DNA of 64,000 bases from assembly GCA_964609675.1 (NCBI GenBank), contig CAZSRX010000020.1:1-64000 (forward strand), in the 5' to 3' direction. A model generated the notes under the pieces. The model saw only the letters and a list, made by a program, of their open reading frames with translations, made no database searches and was not told where the DNA came from. This document shows positions 8,707-17,059 of the stretch, piece after piece. This DNA comes from CAZSRX01 sp964609675 [NCBI: uncultured Bacteroidota bacterium]. Lineage in GTDB: Bacteria > CLD3 > SB21. Numbering within the stretch: position 1 is the stretch's first letter; each line of letters begins with the position of its first letter. The position numbers and the translations under genes are program-made.

Positions 8707-9897
8707 TTAACCTTCTAACACTTTTTTCATGCGTTCCAGCGCCCAGTCAATCTCTTCTTTCTTGATGACTAACGGCGGCGCTAATCGGAACGTCACTTCG
8801 TGGGTTTCCTTGCAAAGGATGCCTTCGTCTTTAAGCTTTTCGCAGAACGGACGGGCTTTCTTGTTCAGGTCCACGCCGAGCCACAAGCCGCGGCCTCGCA
8901 CGGTCACCATATGCGGACTCTTGAATTGACGCAGTTCGTTCAGGAAATACTTGCCGAGTTTGGCGGAGTTTTCGATCAGGTTTTCTTCCTGAAGGACTTT
9001 CAGGGATGTCCGCGCGATGGCGCAGGCCAACGGATTGCCGCCAAAGGTGCTGCCGTGATCGCCGGGATTGAACACGCCCAAAACTTCTTTTTTGGAAAGC
9101 ACCGCCGACACCGGATAATAGCCGCCGGACAGCGCCTTGCCGATAATCACCGCGTCGGGCTGAACGTCTTCGTACTTGTAAGCGAACAACTTACCCGCAC
9201 GTCCGAGTCCGGACTGGATTTCATCCACGATATATAAAACGTTGTTCGCCTTGCAGACTTCATACGCCTGCTTCAGGAATCCTTCCGGCGGAATGATGAT
9301 ACCGGCTTCACCCTGAATCGGCTCAAACAGAAACGCGCAGGTATTCGGGGTGATGGCCGCTTTCAGCGCCTGGATGTCACCGTAAGGAATAATCTTAAAT
9401 CCAGGCGTCAGCGGGCCGAAACCGTCTTTATACTGCTCGTCCGTCGAAAAGCTGATAATCGTGGTAGTGCGGCCGTGAAAGTTATTTTCGCAGACGATGA
9501 TTTCCTGCTTATCCTTCGCGATGCCCTTGACGTACTGCCCCCACTTGCGGGCCGCTTTCAAGGCGGTTTCCACGGCTTCCGCGCCGGAGTTCATCGGCAA
9601 AGCCATATCAAATCCGGTGAGATCGTGCAGGTCTTTGTATAATAACGGCAACTGATCATTACGAAAGGCGCGTGAAGTCAGCGTGACACGTTTGGCCTGT
9701 TCATTCATTGTCGCCAGAATTTTCGGATGGCAGTGTCCCTGGTTTACAGCGGAATAAGCGGCCAGACAGTCAAGGTATTTCTTGCCTTCCACGTCGTACA
9801 CCCAGACGCCTTCCGCGCGTTCAATTACTACATCCAACGGATGGTAATTATGCGCGCCGTACTTCTCTTCCAGCTCAATGTATTCTTGAGTCTTCAT
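8707..9897 (-). CDS. rocD: Ornithine aminotransferase
   Basis: Class-III PLP aminotransferase that moves the delta-amino group of ornithine to 2-oxoglutarate, giving glutamate-5-semialdehyde and glutamate. It is 396 residues, the standard length. The N-terminal A-H-N-Y-H-P-L motif is typical of ornithine rather than acetylornithine aminotransferases. N-S-G-A-E-A-V-E begins at 103, D225-E-I-Q-S-G binds the cofactor ring, and the Schiff-base lysine is K254 in I-I-G-K-A-L-S-G-G. It is the first gene of the pair with the cyclic-diphosphoglycerate synthetase homologue. With arginine decarboxylase elsewhere in the window, it places arginine/ornithine breakdown in this genome. Confidence 0.93.
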   Translation of the reverse strand: MKTQEYIELEEKYGAHNYHPLDVVIERAEGVWVYDVEGKKYLDCLAAYSAVNQGHCHPKILATMNEQAKRVTLTSRAFRNDQLPLLYKDLHDLTGFDMALPMNSGAEAVETALKAARKWGQYVKGIAKDKQEIIVCENNFHGRTTTIISFSTDEQYKDGFGPLTPGFKIIPYGDIQALKAAITPNTCAFLFEPIQGEAGIIIPPEGFLKQAYEVCKANNVLYIVDEIQSGLGRAGKLFAYKYEDVQPDAVIIGKALSGGYYPVSAVLSKKEVLGVFNPGDHGSTFGGNPLACAIARTSLKVLQEENLIENSAKLGKYFLNELRQFKSPHMVTVRGRGLWLGVDLNKKARPFCEKLKDEGILCKETHEVTFRLAPPLVIKKEEIDWALERMKKVLEG

Positions 9898-10162
9898 AAA
9901 TCACCTGATGGGTTTTAGAGTTAAAAAAATTAGATTATTAAAATCGGAGGGATGTTATCGCCATCTAAGTAAAACCGATATGGTCGTTAATCAGGGATAC
10001 GACGCCAATCCGGCTTTTACGCGAATGCTGATGGAAATAATGAATTCTCATGACGGTTCCTGATTAAGTTGCGGGAGAGTATATAAAAATTAAATGACAT
10101 TTTAAAGAAAAATCGGTTAATTCGGATTTTTTTCTAATCCGTAAAAAACGGAGGACTGCCCT

Positions 10163-10990
10163 TCAAGGAACATCGGTGGGATCCCACGTACAGTGCCAGT
10201 TTTCATTCAGATGGTTGAGTTTTTCCATATCATCGTTTGAAATCTCAAAGTCAAAAACGGCGGCGTTTTCCTCTATCCGTTTCGGATCGGCCGATTTGGG
10301 CAAGACGACCACACCCTGCTGCAGCGCCCACCGGATCAGTATTTGCGCGGCACTTCGGCGATATTTCTCCGCGATATTTTTCAAACGGGGCTCTTTCAGA
10401 CGCATTCCTTTGGTTAGAGGGCTGTACGCCTCGAGTATCACGTCATGACGGCGGCAGAAATCGAGCAAGGATTTCTGATATAAAAAAGGATGAAATTCCA
10501 CCTGATTGACCATCGGTTTTATTCGGCAGTATGAAAAGACTTCTTCTAAGTGCCGTAGGGTGTAATTACTGACGCCGATAGCTTTACAAAGGCCTTCTTC
10601 ATATAAGGTTTCCAGGGCTTTCCAGGATTCCTTACGCGCGTGCGTTTCCGGCCAGTGAATCAGGTAGAGATCCACATAAGGCAGATTCAGACGTTTCAGA
10701 CTTTCATGAAAAGCTCGGATGGCTTTATCGTAGCCGTGATCGTCATTCCACAATTTGGTGGTTACAAACAGTGCTTCGCGCGGCCATCCGCACTGGCGGA
10801 CAGCCCGGCCGACATCTTCTTCGTTATTATAAAACCGCGCCGTGTCAATATGCCGGTAGCCGCACTGTATAGCGTGCCGGCAAGCGTTCAGGGTAGGGCC
10901 GCCGTTTCGTATCTGCCAGACGCCCAATCCAAGCACCGGAATGGGTACGCTGTTATGCAGGGTCAGCGTCGAATGGATGGTCAATGCCAT
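10163..10990 (-). CDS. Aldo/keto reductase
   Basis: NADPH-dependent carbonyl reductase of the AKR superfamily with a (beta/alpha)8 barrel. From ATG 10990 it is 275 residues. The catalytic tetrad is complete: D49, Y54, K79 and H112 in the contexts H-I-D-T-A, F-Y-N-N-E, T-T-K-L-W and L-I-H-W-P. The C-terminal P-K-S-A-D-P-K-R-I segment is the NADPH phosphate loop. It follows the NtrC-type regulator by 12 bases and may be co-transcribed, though a reductase there has no evident link to the regulator. Substrate is not predictable; the sequence resembles the glyoxal/diketogluconate reductase branch. Confidence 0.9.
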   Translation of the reverse strand: MALTIHSTLTLHNSVPIPVLGLGVWQIRNGGPTLNACRHAIQCGYRHIDTARFYNNEEDVGRAVRQCGWPREALFVTTKLWNDDHGYDKAIRAFHESLKRLNLPYVDLYLIHWPETHARKESWKALETLYEEGLCKAIGVSNYTLRHLEEVFSYCRIKPMVNQVEFHPFLYQKSLLDFCRRHDVILEAYSPLTKGMRLKEPRLKNIAEKYRRSAAQILIRWALQQGVVVLPKSADPKRIEENAAVFDFEISNDDMEKLNHLNENWHCTWDPTDVP

Positions 10991-11002
10991 GAACAAACAG
11001 GA

Positions 11003-12406
11003 TTATTGAAGGAGGTTATATTTTTCCAGTTTATAATAAAACGCGCTGGTTTTGACGCCAAGGAGGCGCGCGGCCTCGCTGCGTACACCGTTGCTTTTTT
11101 TGAGGGCCTGTTCGATAAGCGCTTTTTCAATTTTTTCGAGGGACTGGTCCAGCCCGAGCGCTTCGAGTTCTTCCAACGGCAGTGAAAAATCGCGCGGTCC
11201 GGTATCAAGAATCGAAAAGTCGGCTGCGGTGAGGTTTTTTGTACCGGACAACACGACGGCGCGTTCGATCACATTCTCCAGTTCGCGCACATTCCCCGGC
11301 CAGTCGTAACGGCTCAGGCGATCGTATACTTCCGGGCTTACGGTAATCGGATGCCGGCCCAACTCTCTTTCCATGCGCCGGACGAAGAAATCAATCAGCA
11401 GGGGGATGTCTTCCTTACGCTCGCGCAGCGCCGGCAGGTAGATGGGAATGATGTGCAGGCGGTAATACAAATCCTCGCGGAATTTTTTTTCCTGAATGGC
11501 CTGCTGGAGATTCTGATTGGTGGCGGCAATGACGCGCGTGTTGACGCTGAGCGTGGCCTCCCCGCCGACGCGCTCAAATTCGCGTTCCTGCAGGACGCGG
11601 AGCAGCTTCACCTGGACGTTCAGGGAAATATCGCCGATTTCATCCAGGAAAATCGTGCCCGTATCGGCCAGTTCAAAGCGCCCTTTCTTGGTTTTAATCG
11701 CTCCGGTGAAAGCGCCTTTTTCGTGCCCGAAGAGTTCGCTTTCGAGCAGGGTTTCGGTCAGCGCGGCGCAACTGACTTTGATAAACGGCCGTTCCTTGCG
11801 GGCGCTGTTATAGTGAATGGCGCGGGCGATCAATTCTTTGCCGGTACCGCTTTCGCCGTATATCATAACCGAACTATCCGCCTCGGCGCTTTTACGAACC
11901 AGCTCGTATATTTCCTGCATCCGCTGGGATCGGCCGATAATCTCGCCGAAATTAAACCGGTTTTCAATCTCTTCCCGCAGATATAAATTTTCCTCGGTGG
12001 TCCTGAGAAATTGCTTGCGTTCACGGCAAATCCGGCTAAGCTTTTCGATTTTGATCAGCAGTTCATCCGGAGAAAACGGCTTGGTGATGAAATCCGCCGC
12101 GCCGTTTTTCATCGCTTCGACGGCCACATCCACCGTGCCGTACGCCGTAATCAGAATGACTTCCGTTTCAGGAAACAACTCGCGGACCCGCCGAAGTACC
12201 TGCAGGCCGTCCATCGGACTCATTTTGTAATCGGTTATAACCAGATCAAAAGGCTCCTGCTTAAACGCATCCATGCCGCTCGTTCCGTTTGATACGGCCT
12301 GTACATGATATTGCGCTTTCTGCAGGACTTCCAGAATCCCCTCCCGCATGGTATCGTTGTCTTCGATGACCAGAACGCGGAATTTCGGCTCGCCCTCGCC
12401 CTTCAT
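11003..12406 (-). CDS. NtrC-family sigma-54 response regulator
   Basis: Transcription activator that opens sigma-54 promoters by ATP hydrolysis. From ATG 12406 it is 467 residues. The receiver domain (8-125) has acidic E15-D16 and phospho-acceptor Asp59. The AAA+ core (about 152-390) has Walker A GESGTGK at 184-190, the sigma-54 contact loop GAFTGA at 231-236 and Walker B F-L-D-E at 253-256. A Fis-type helix-turn-helix closes the protein. I chose 12406 because it begins one base after the stop of the PorD-like gene and the receiver starts at once; 24 extra upstream codons would overlap that gene. No dedicated kinase is adjacent. Its coupling to porD suggests envelope or secretion control. Confidence 0.92.
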   Translation of the reverse strand: MKGEGEPKFRVLVIEDNDTMREGILEVLQKAQYHVQAVSNGTSGMDAFKQEPFDLVITDYKMSPMDGLQVLRRVRELFPETEVILITAYGTVDVAVEAMKNGAADFITKPFSPDELLIKIEKLSRICRERKQFLRTTEENLYLREEIENRFNFGEIIGRSQRMQEIYELVRKSAEADSSVMIYGESGTGKELIARAIHYNSARKERPFIKVSCAALTETLLESELFGHEKGAFTGAIKTKKGRFELADTGTIFLDEIGDISLNVQVKLLRVLQEREFERVGGEATLSVNTRVIAATNQNLQQAIQEKKFREDLYYRLHIIPIYLPALRERKEDIPLLIDFFVRRMERELGRHPITVSPEVYDRLSRYDWPGNVRELENVIERAVVLSGTKNLTAADFSILDTGPRDFSLPLEELEALGLDQSLEKIEKALIEQALKKSNGVRSEAARLLGVKTSAFYYKLEKYNLLQ

Positions 12407-12407
12407 A

Positions 12408-13277
12408 TCAAGGTTTCCCCGACTGGTATTTAAGATAGGTCTCTTTGTTTTTCGGATTGATACTGATGAGCCGGTCAAAGACGGATTTATCTTTTGCGGT
12501 TTCGAAAACTTTACATATATCGAGATAGTGTATCTGGATAAACCGTTCCGTGTGATTTTTAGTATGTATCTGGTTAAGGTTTTTTTCCATCAGTTCGATG
12601 GCTTTCAACATGTTGCCGCGGGCAGTAAGCACTTCGCCTTCATTGAAGTTAGCCCAGGCCTCATAATAATAATCCTTCATGATACGATAATCCTGATAGC
12701 GCGTATCCAAAAAGAGGTCGGCCCGTTCGGCGCGTTCTTTCCAGCCGCCGTAGGGAACCATGGCCGAAGCCTGAACGGCCAGACTTTTCGCTTTTTGGAA
12801 AAAAGCCGTTCCCATAAATTTACCCCATGTGTCCATTTCATCGCCGATCATGATAAAGATGTAAAAGTCAATAATACTCAGGAACGAATGGATTTGTGTT
12901 TCATCATGGTAGAACGTATAGCCTTTCTGCAGAACAAACGTACAGGCATTGTCCATGAACTGCAGTTCCTTGCCGTTTGAGCAGACGATAGTGGCGCTGA
13001 CCTTTTTACCGCCGGCATCGTCGGCCACACGGTCCAGCACAATCTGGAAGTCCAGGCTGATCTTGGTCTGGTCATCGGTCTTGGTCCAGTCATAATTATT
13101 GATATAATTGAGCAGTTTCTGCTCAAAACCTTCAAACAGATCCAGATTGCGTCCTTGCAGTTTATCCCTGATGACTTTAACATTAGCGGATATTTTCTGT
13201 CCCATCAGGGCATTATCTGCAATCAAAACGAACCACCATAGCGGTATGAAACCGCAGGTGCGCAATAAGAATTTCAT
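12408..13277 (-). CDS. porD: PorD-like type IX secretion component (DUF4835)
   Basis: A 289-residue exported protein with an N-terminal signal peptide ending near residue 26 (A-D-N-A-L-M-G-Q). The body matches the PorD/DUF4835 pattern: an early L-x-N-Y-I-N-N-Y-x-W-T segment, a central F-x-F-Y-x-x-I-M-I-G-D-E-M-D stretch and a later G-G-W segment. A D-Y-Y-Y-E-A helix follows, with an R-G-N-M-L-K-A-I repeat near the end. PorD is a periplasmic component reported to be needed for type IX secretion. The assignment is from memory of the family pattern, not a search. The sorting-domain proteins in this window support it. It overlaps nothing but sits one base before the NtrC-type regulator, so the two are co-expressed. 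Confidence 0.68.
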   Translation of the reverse strand: MKFLLRTCGFIPLWWFVLIADNALMGQKISANVKVIRDKLQGRNLDLFEGFEQKLLNYINNYDWTKTDDQTKISLDFQIVLDRVADDAGGKKVSATIVCSNGKELQFMDNACTFVLQKGYTFYHDETQIHSFLSIIDFYIFIMIGDEMDTWGKFMGTAFFQKAKSLAVQASAMVPYGGWKERAERADLFLDTRYQDYRIMKDYYYEAWANFNEGEVLTARGNMLKAIELMEKNLNQIHTKNHTERFIQIHYLDICKVFETAKDKSVFDRLISINPKNKETYLKYQSGKP

Positions 13278-13316
13278 ATATCCCCCTTTGGTTAGGCTGG
13301 GTTTAAAGCATGGCCC

Positions 13317-14054
13317 TCAGGCCGCCGGTGAAGCCCCTGAATTTTCTTCAACCTGAGGTACATACAGAATCCGACCGCAGTATTCACAGGTGCGGATGGC
13401 GTCTTTTTTCCGAAGTTCAATGATCACCTGTGGCGGCACCTGGTTGAAACAACCGCCGCAGGACTCCTTGACAATCGGCGTTACCGCAATATTGTTTTTA
13501 GCCTTTCGGATCCGTTCGTACTTGTTAAGAATGTCTTTACGGATAGCGGGTGTAATACGTTCGCGCTCATCCCGCAGAGCGGTTTCTTCCTTGGCAGTCT
13601 CGGCAATTTTTACATCCAGCTCTTCTTTGCGCTGACGGTGTTCGTCCTGCAGCCCTTTCAATTTTTCCTCCTTGGGCTTAAGCGCCTCTTCCAGTTCAAG
13701 CGTTTTATATTCCAGTTCATTGATCCGCGCCTGGATGCGTTTCACTTCCTGCTCGCAATAATCGATTTGTGAGGAGGTGGCTTCGTATTCTTTGTTGGAC
13801 GTAGCTTTGTAGAGCTGATCGTTATACTTCACAATTTTTTCTTTATTCGAGGCCAGGTCGGTTTGCAGGGAATTCTTTTCCGCCGTAAAATCCTGAATGG
13901 ATTTCTTATCGGTATCGATTTCTTCCTGAACCGCGTTCACTTCGTTTTGTAACGCTTCCACCTGCTTCGGCAGATCGCCACGGAGCATTTCAATTTCATA
14001 GAGTTTTTTGTCAATAACCTGAAGTTGAATCAGACTTTCAATATTTTTTTTCAA
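13317..14054 (-). CDS. Coiled-coil protein with C4 zinc ribbon (COG1579)
   Basis: A 245-residue protein starting at TTG with a strong AAGGAGG site six bases upstream. Residues 10-180 are one long charged heptad-rich coiled coil. The C-terminus carries a zinc ribbon with C199, C202, C223 and C226 (C-G-G-C and C-E-Y-C). The family is widespread and associated with nucleic-acid or ribosome functions, but has no settled role. In FCB genomes it is often next to GTP cyclohydrolase-type genes, and folE is the next gene upstream here. Confidence 0.85.
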   Translation of the reverse strand: MKKNIESLIQLQVIDKKLYEIEMLRGDLPKQVEALQNEVNAVQEEIDTDKKSIQDFTAEKNSLQTDLASNKEKIVKYNDQLYKATSNKEYEATSSQIDYCEQEVKRIQARINELEYKTLELEEALKPKEEKLKGLQDEHRQRKEELDVKIAETAKEETALRDERERITPAIRKDILNKYERIRKAKNNIAVTPIVKESCGGCFNQVPPQVIIELRKKDAIRTCEYCGRILYVPQVEENSGASPAA

Positions 14055-14099
14055 TGAACGCCTCCTTTCGGTGGAGAAAAAAATTAAACATCATCATGA

Positions 14100-14663
14100 T
14101 TATAAAATTTGAGTGTGCGATCGTACCAGACTCAGAAATTCGGAACGGGTCCTTGGGTCCTCTTTAAAGACACCCAGCATACAACTGGTCGTGGTCAGGC
14201 TTTTTTGTTTTTCTACGCCGCGCATCATCATACATAAATGCTGGGCCTCAATGATAACCCCGACACCCTGCGGCTGCAAAGCGGTGTGGATGCACATCGC
14301 GATTTCCTGGGTCAGGCGTTCCTGTACCTGAAGCCGGTGTGCAAACATGTCCACGATACGCGGTAATTTACTGAGCCCGATAATCTTGCCCCCGGGTACG
14401 TAGGCGATATGGCATTTTCCGAAAAAAGGTAATATGTGATGTTCGCAAAGACTATACACTTCGATGTCCTTGACTAATACCATTTCATTAAAGTCTTCCT
14501 CAAAAATAGCGGAGTTGATAACTTCCTGAGGATTTTCCTTATAACCGCTCAGTAAAAAATCATAGCTGTTCTCGACTCGCGCCGGAGTATCCAGCAAACC
14601 TTTTCGATTGGGATCTTCGCCGTAATTGATTAACAGATTTCTGATGAGCTCTTGGGTATCCAT
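14100..14663 (-). CDS. folE: GTP cyclohydrolase I
   Basis: Converts GTP to 7,8-dihydroneopterin triphosphate, the first step to tetrahydrofolate and to queuosine precursors. It is 187 residues, typical of the bacterial enzyme. Zinc ligands C73, H76 and C144 lie in S-L-C-E-H-H and Q-H-L-C-M, and the substrate-binding L-S-K-L-P-R-I-V motif is at about 97-104. Its leader contains a perfect terminator hairpin directly before the ribosome site AAAGGA, so expression may be attenuated. The tgt gene in this window gives a downstream use for the queuosine branch. Confidence 0.95.
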   Translation of the reverse strand: MDTQELIRNLLINYGEDPNRKGLLDTPARVENSYDFLLSGYKENPQEVINSAIFEEDFNEMVLVKDIEVYSLCEHHILPFFGKCHIAYVPGGKIIGLSKLPRIVDMFAHRLQVQERLTQEIAMCIHTALQPQGVGVIIEAQHLCMMMRGVEKQKSLTTTSCMLGVFKEDPRTRSEFLSLVRSHTQIL

Positions 14664-14687
14664 GCCGTTCCTTTATAAAAAATGAAT

Positions 14688-14720
14688 AAAAAAGCCCTGA
14701 TTTAGGGAATTCAGGGCTTT
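14688..14720 (-). terminator. Terminator hairpin in the folE leader
   Basis: A perfect 10-bp stem AAAGCCCTGA/TCAGGGCTTT (14691-14700, 14711-14720) is followed on the minus strand by a T-run (14688-14693). It stands only 25 bases before the folE start codon and there is no minus-strand gene upstream of it. It is therefore either an attenuator of folE or the end of an unseen short transcript. Confidence 0.7.
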
Positions 14721-15056
14721 GTATACAGGTGTTTTCTTTATGGAAATGGAAAACCGCGGTATTCTGCGGTTAAGCGTTTTTATAATCGTCGTTTTGTAAA
14801 TCATACGTTTTTACCGTTTTTATATCAGCGGCGGTAAAGTATAAATTCAATGCCAGTTATGCAAGGAAAAAATCGGTTTAATCATTTTTTTTATAATCGG
14901 TCCTTTACCCGTTAAAAAAACAAACGGCTCATTTTTTATGAAATCGTTTTTTATACTTGAAAAAAGGTTAATAAGAGAGTACATTTATTGCAGTAATTAA
15001 AAACCTTTCTACTGACGCATGAATAACCATATATCATTAATCGGAGACAACACATT
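14721..15056. other. AT-rich divergent intergenic region
   Basis: About 340 bases between folE (minus) and the phosphohexomutase (plus). A short hairpin on the minus strand (arms ACCGC/GCGGT, 14753-14770) precedes the folE terminator hairpin. The part from 14780 to 15040 is very AT-rich and should hold both promoters; I cannot place them with confidence. The plus-strand ribosome site CGGAGA lies at 15041-15046. Confidence 0.5.
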
Positions 15057-16712
15057 ATGGTAAACAGAAAAGGCACCAAAAAGGCTGTTGCCAAAACTAA
15101 AAAATCCGCAAAGAAAACCGCGGAAAAAAAAGTGAAAAAGACTGTTAAAGCCAAGGCCAAGAAAACCGTTAAGAAAACCACCGCAAAAAAAGCCGTTCAA
15201 CGAAAGGCCGCATCCGGCGCCAAAAAAACGGTAAAAAAAGCCAAACCGGCACTCACAAAAAAGGTTGGGGCCAAAAAAATTGTCCGTACCGGGAAAGCCG
15301 CGAAACCGGCGGTAAAAGCCAAGGGTCTATACGTAAATCCCAATATTTTCAGAGAATATGACATTCGCGGCATCGTCAAGGATGACCTGCCGTTGCCGGT
15401 TGTAGAACTGCTGGGAAAAGCTTATGCCACATACATGCTCGAACACGGCGCCAAAATCGTAACCATCGGCCGGGACGTACGGACCACTTCGCCGTCGCTG
15501 AAAGAGGCCTTCGCCAAAGGTATGCTCTCCACCGGGCTCGACGTTATCGACATCGGGGTCGTACCCACGCCGGTGCTGTATTACTCGATTGTACACCTCA
15601 AGACCGACGGCGGCATCATGATCACCGGCAGCCACAATCCGCGCGAATATAACGGCTTCAAGATGTGTCTCGGTTTGGCTCCGATTTACGGCGAAGAAAT
15701 CCAGAAACTCCGAATCATGATCGATCAGCAAGCGTTTAAAACCGGAAGCGGCAACGAGTATAAGGAGGATATCCTGCCGGCGTATGTGGATATGATCCTG
15801 AAGAAAATCCATCTTGAAAAGAAATTCAAGATCGTTATTGACGCCGGTAACGGTACTGCGGGCCCCATTGCGCCGCATTTATTCCGCTGTCTCGGCTGCG
15901 AGGTGATTGAACTTTACTGCGAACCGGACGGTACGTTCCCGAACCATCTCCCGGATCCGACCAAACTGGAGTACATCGAGGAACTCCGTAAGCTGGTAGT
16001 TGAACATAAAGCCGATCTGGGTTTAGGATTTGACGGCGACTCCGACCGCGCCGGCGCTATTGACGAGAAAGGCCGGGTTGTATGGGCCGATAAAATGCTC
16101 GCCCTCTTTGCGCGTGAAATCAACCAGAAAAACCCCGGTTCCAAAATATTATTCGACGTGAAATGCTCCCAGGCGCTGATTGAGGACATCAAAAATCACG
16201 GCGGCGAACCGGTCATGTGGAAAACCGGCCATTCGCTTCTCAAAGCCAAGATGAAGGAACTGCACAATCCGCTGGCCGGTGAGATGAGCGGCCACATTTT
16301 CTTCGCGGACGATTTCTACGGCTATGACGACGCCATCTATGTCGCGGCGCGTCTTGTGCAACTGCTATCCCGGACGGATAAAACGCTGAGTGAATTATCC
16401 GACAGCATCCCGCATTTCTATTCGACACCGGAAATACGCGTGGATACTACCGAAGAAGATAAATTCAGGATCGTGGACGAGGTCCGCGAATATTTCCGCA
16501 AGAAATACGACGTTATCGATGTGGACGGCGTGCGCGTGCTTTACGGCGACGGCTGGGGGCTGGTACGCGCTTCCAACACGCAGCCTGTGCTGGTGGTGCG
16601 TTTTGAGGCGAAAACCGAAGACCGCCTGCATCAGATCATGCACGAAATGATCGGACAACTGCGGAAATACAAATCCGTCAAGATTAATGAAAAAGAACTG
16701 AAGATTCATTAA
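15057..16712 (+). CDS. Phosphohexomutase with N-terminal histone H1-like tail
   Basis: A phosphomannomutase/phosphoglucomutase of the alpha-D-phosphohexomutase superfamily (AlgC type), interconverting sugar 1- and 6-phosphates for envelope polysaccharide. The catalytic part spans about residues 92-551: phosphoserine S192 in T-G-S-H-N-P, metal loop D326-G-D328-S-D330, sugar loop G-E409-M-S-G-H and phosphate loop R504-A-S-N-T-Q-P. Before it lie about 90 residues with 34 Lys and 18 Ala, almost no acidic residues and K-K-T-V-K/K-K-A repeats like histone H1 or AlgP tails. The start ATG has a good ribosome site, and no other start lies between the tail and the enzyme domain, so the tail is translated. 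The tail may bind DNA, RNA or polyanions. The fusion is unusual; the enzyme assignment is secure. Confidence 0.93.
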   Translation: MVNRKGTKKAVAKTKKSAKKTAEKKVKKTVKAKAKKTVKKTTAKKAVQRKAASGAKKTVKKAKPALTKKVGAKKIVRTGKAAKPAVKAKGLYVNPNIFREYDIRGIVKDDLPLPVVELLGKAYATYMLEHGAKIVTIGRDVRTTSPSLKEAFAKGMLSTGLDVIDIGVVPTPVLYYSIVHLKTDGGIMITGSHNPREYNGFKMCLGLAPIYGEEIQKLRIMIDQQAFKTGSGNEYKEDILPAYVDMILKKIHLEKKFKIVIDAGNGTAGPIAPHLFRCLGCEVIELYCEPDGTFPNHLPDPTKLEYIEELRKLVVEHKADLGLGFDGDSDRAGAIDEKGRVVWADKMLALFAREINQKNPGSKILFDVKCSQALIEDIKNHGGEPVMWKTGHSLLKAKMKELHNPLAGEMSGHIFFADDFYGYDDAIYVAARLVQLLSRTDKTLSELSDSIPHFYSTPEIRVDTTEEDKFRIVDEVREYFRKKYDVIDVDGVRVLYGDGWGLVRASNTQPVLVVRFEAKTEDRLHQIMHEMIGQLRKYKSVKINEKELKIH

Positions 16713-16744
16713 TAAATAAACTGCAACCATTTCAAAGGCCAGTT

Positions 16745-17059
16745 ATGAAAACGCTGCAAGCCGTGTACCGCGACGGACGCATCGAGGCGCTTGAGGAAAT
16801 CATCGCCGAAAACAATGCCAAACTGCTGATTATTGTCACCGACGAAATCCTGCCGCCGACAGTGGCCCCAAACATGCAGGATATTTCGGTACTCGAAAAA
16901 GTCCGGCGCCGCAGTTCTTCCGACGCGACCACGGAACAGCAGATCAGCTCGCGTGAAAAACTGAAGCAGATCGCATCCCGCATCGAGGGCAAGTTCGCCG
17001 GTCAGTCCCTTGAGGCAATCACCCAACGGTTACGGAGGTACGATCATGATAATGATTGA
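16745..17059 (+). CDS. AF2212-like antitoxin
   Basis: A 104-residue protein starting M-K-T-L-Q-A-V-Y-R-D-G-R-I-E-A-L-E, the beta-strand pattern of AF2212/DUF104-type antitoxins. A basic, Ser-rich, flexible C-terminal half follows. Its stop overlaps the start of the PIN-like gene by 14 bases, the classic arrangement of a toxin-antitoxin pair. By family analogy it would neutralise the nuclease and repress its own operon. Assignment rests on the N-terminal pattern and the neighbour. Confidence 0.6.
   Translation: MKTLQAVYRDGRIEALEEIIAENNAKLLIIVTDEILPPTVAPNMQDISVLEKVRRRSSSDATTEQQISSREKLKQIASRIEGKFAGQSLEAITQRLRRYDHDND

Noticed and set aside
9908-10063. 51-codon plus-strand ORF in the region before rocD
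   Set aside because: It has no ribosome site, sits in the rocD promoter region and matches no family I know; length is within chance.
10100-10155. Possible terminator after the aldo/keto reductase
   Set aside because: CGGATT/AATCCG arms around an A-rich loop have no T-run directly after them on the minus strand.
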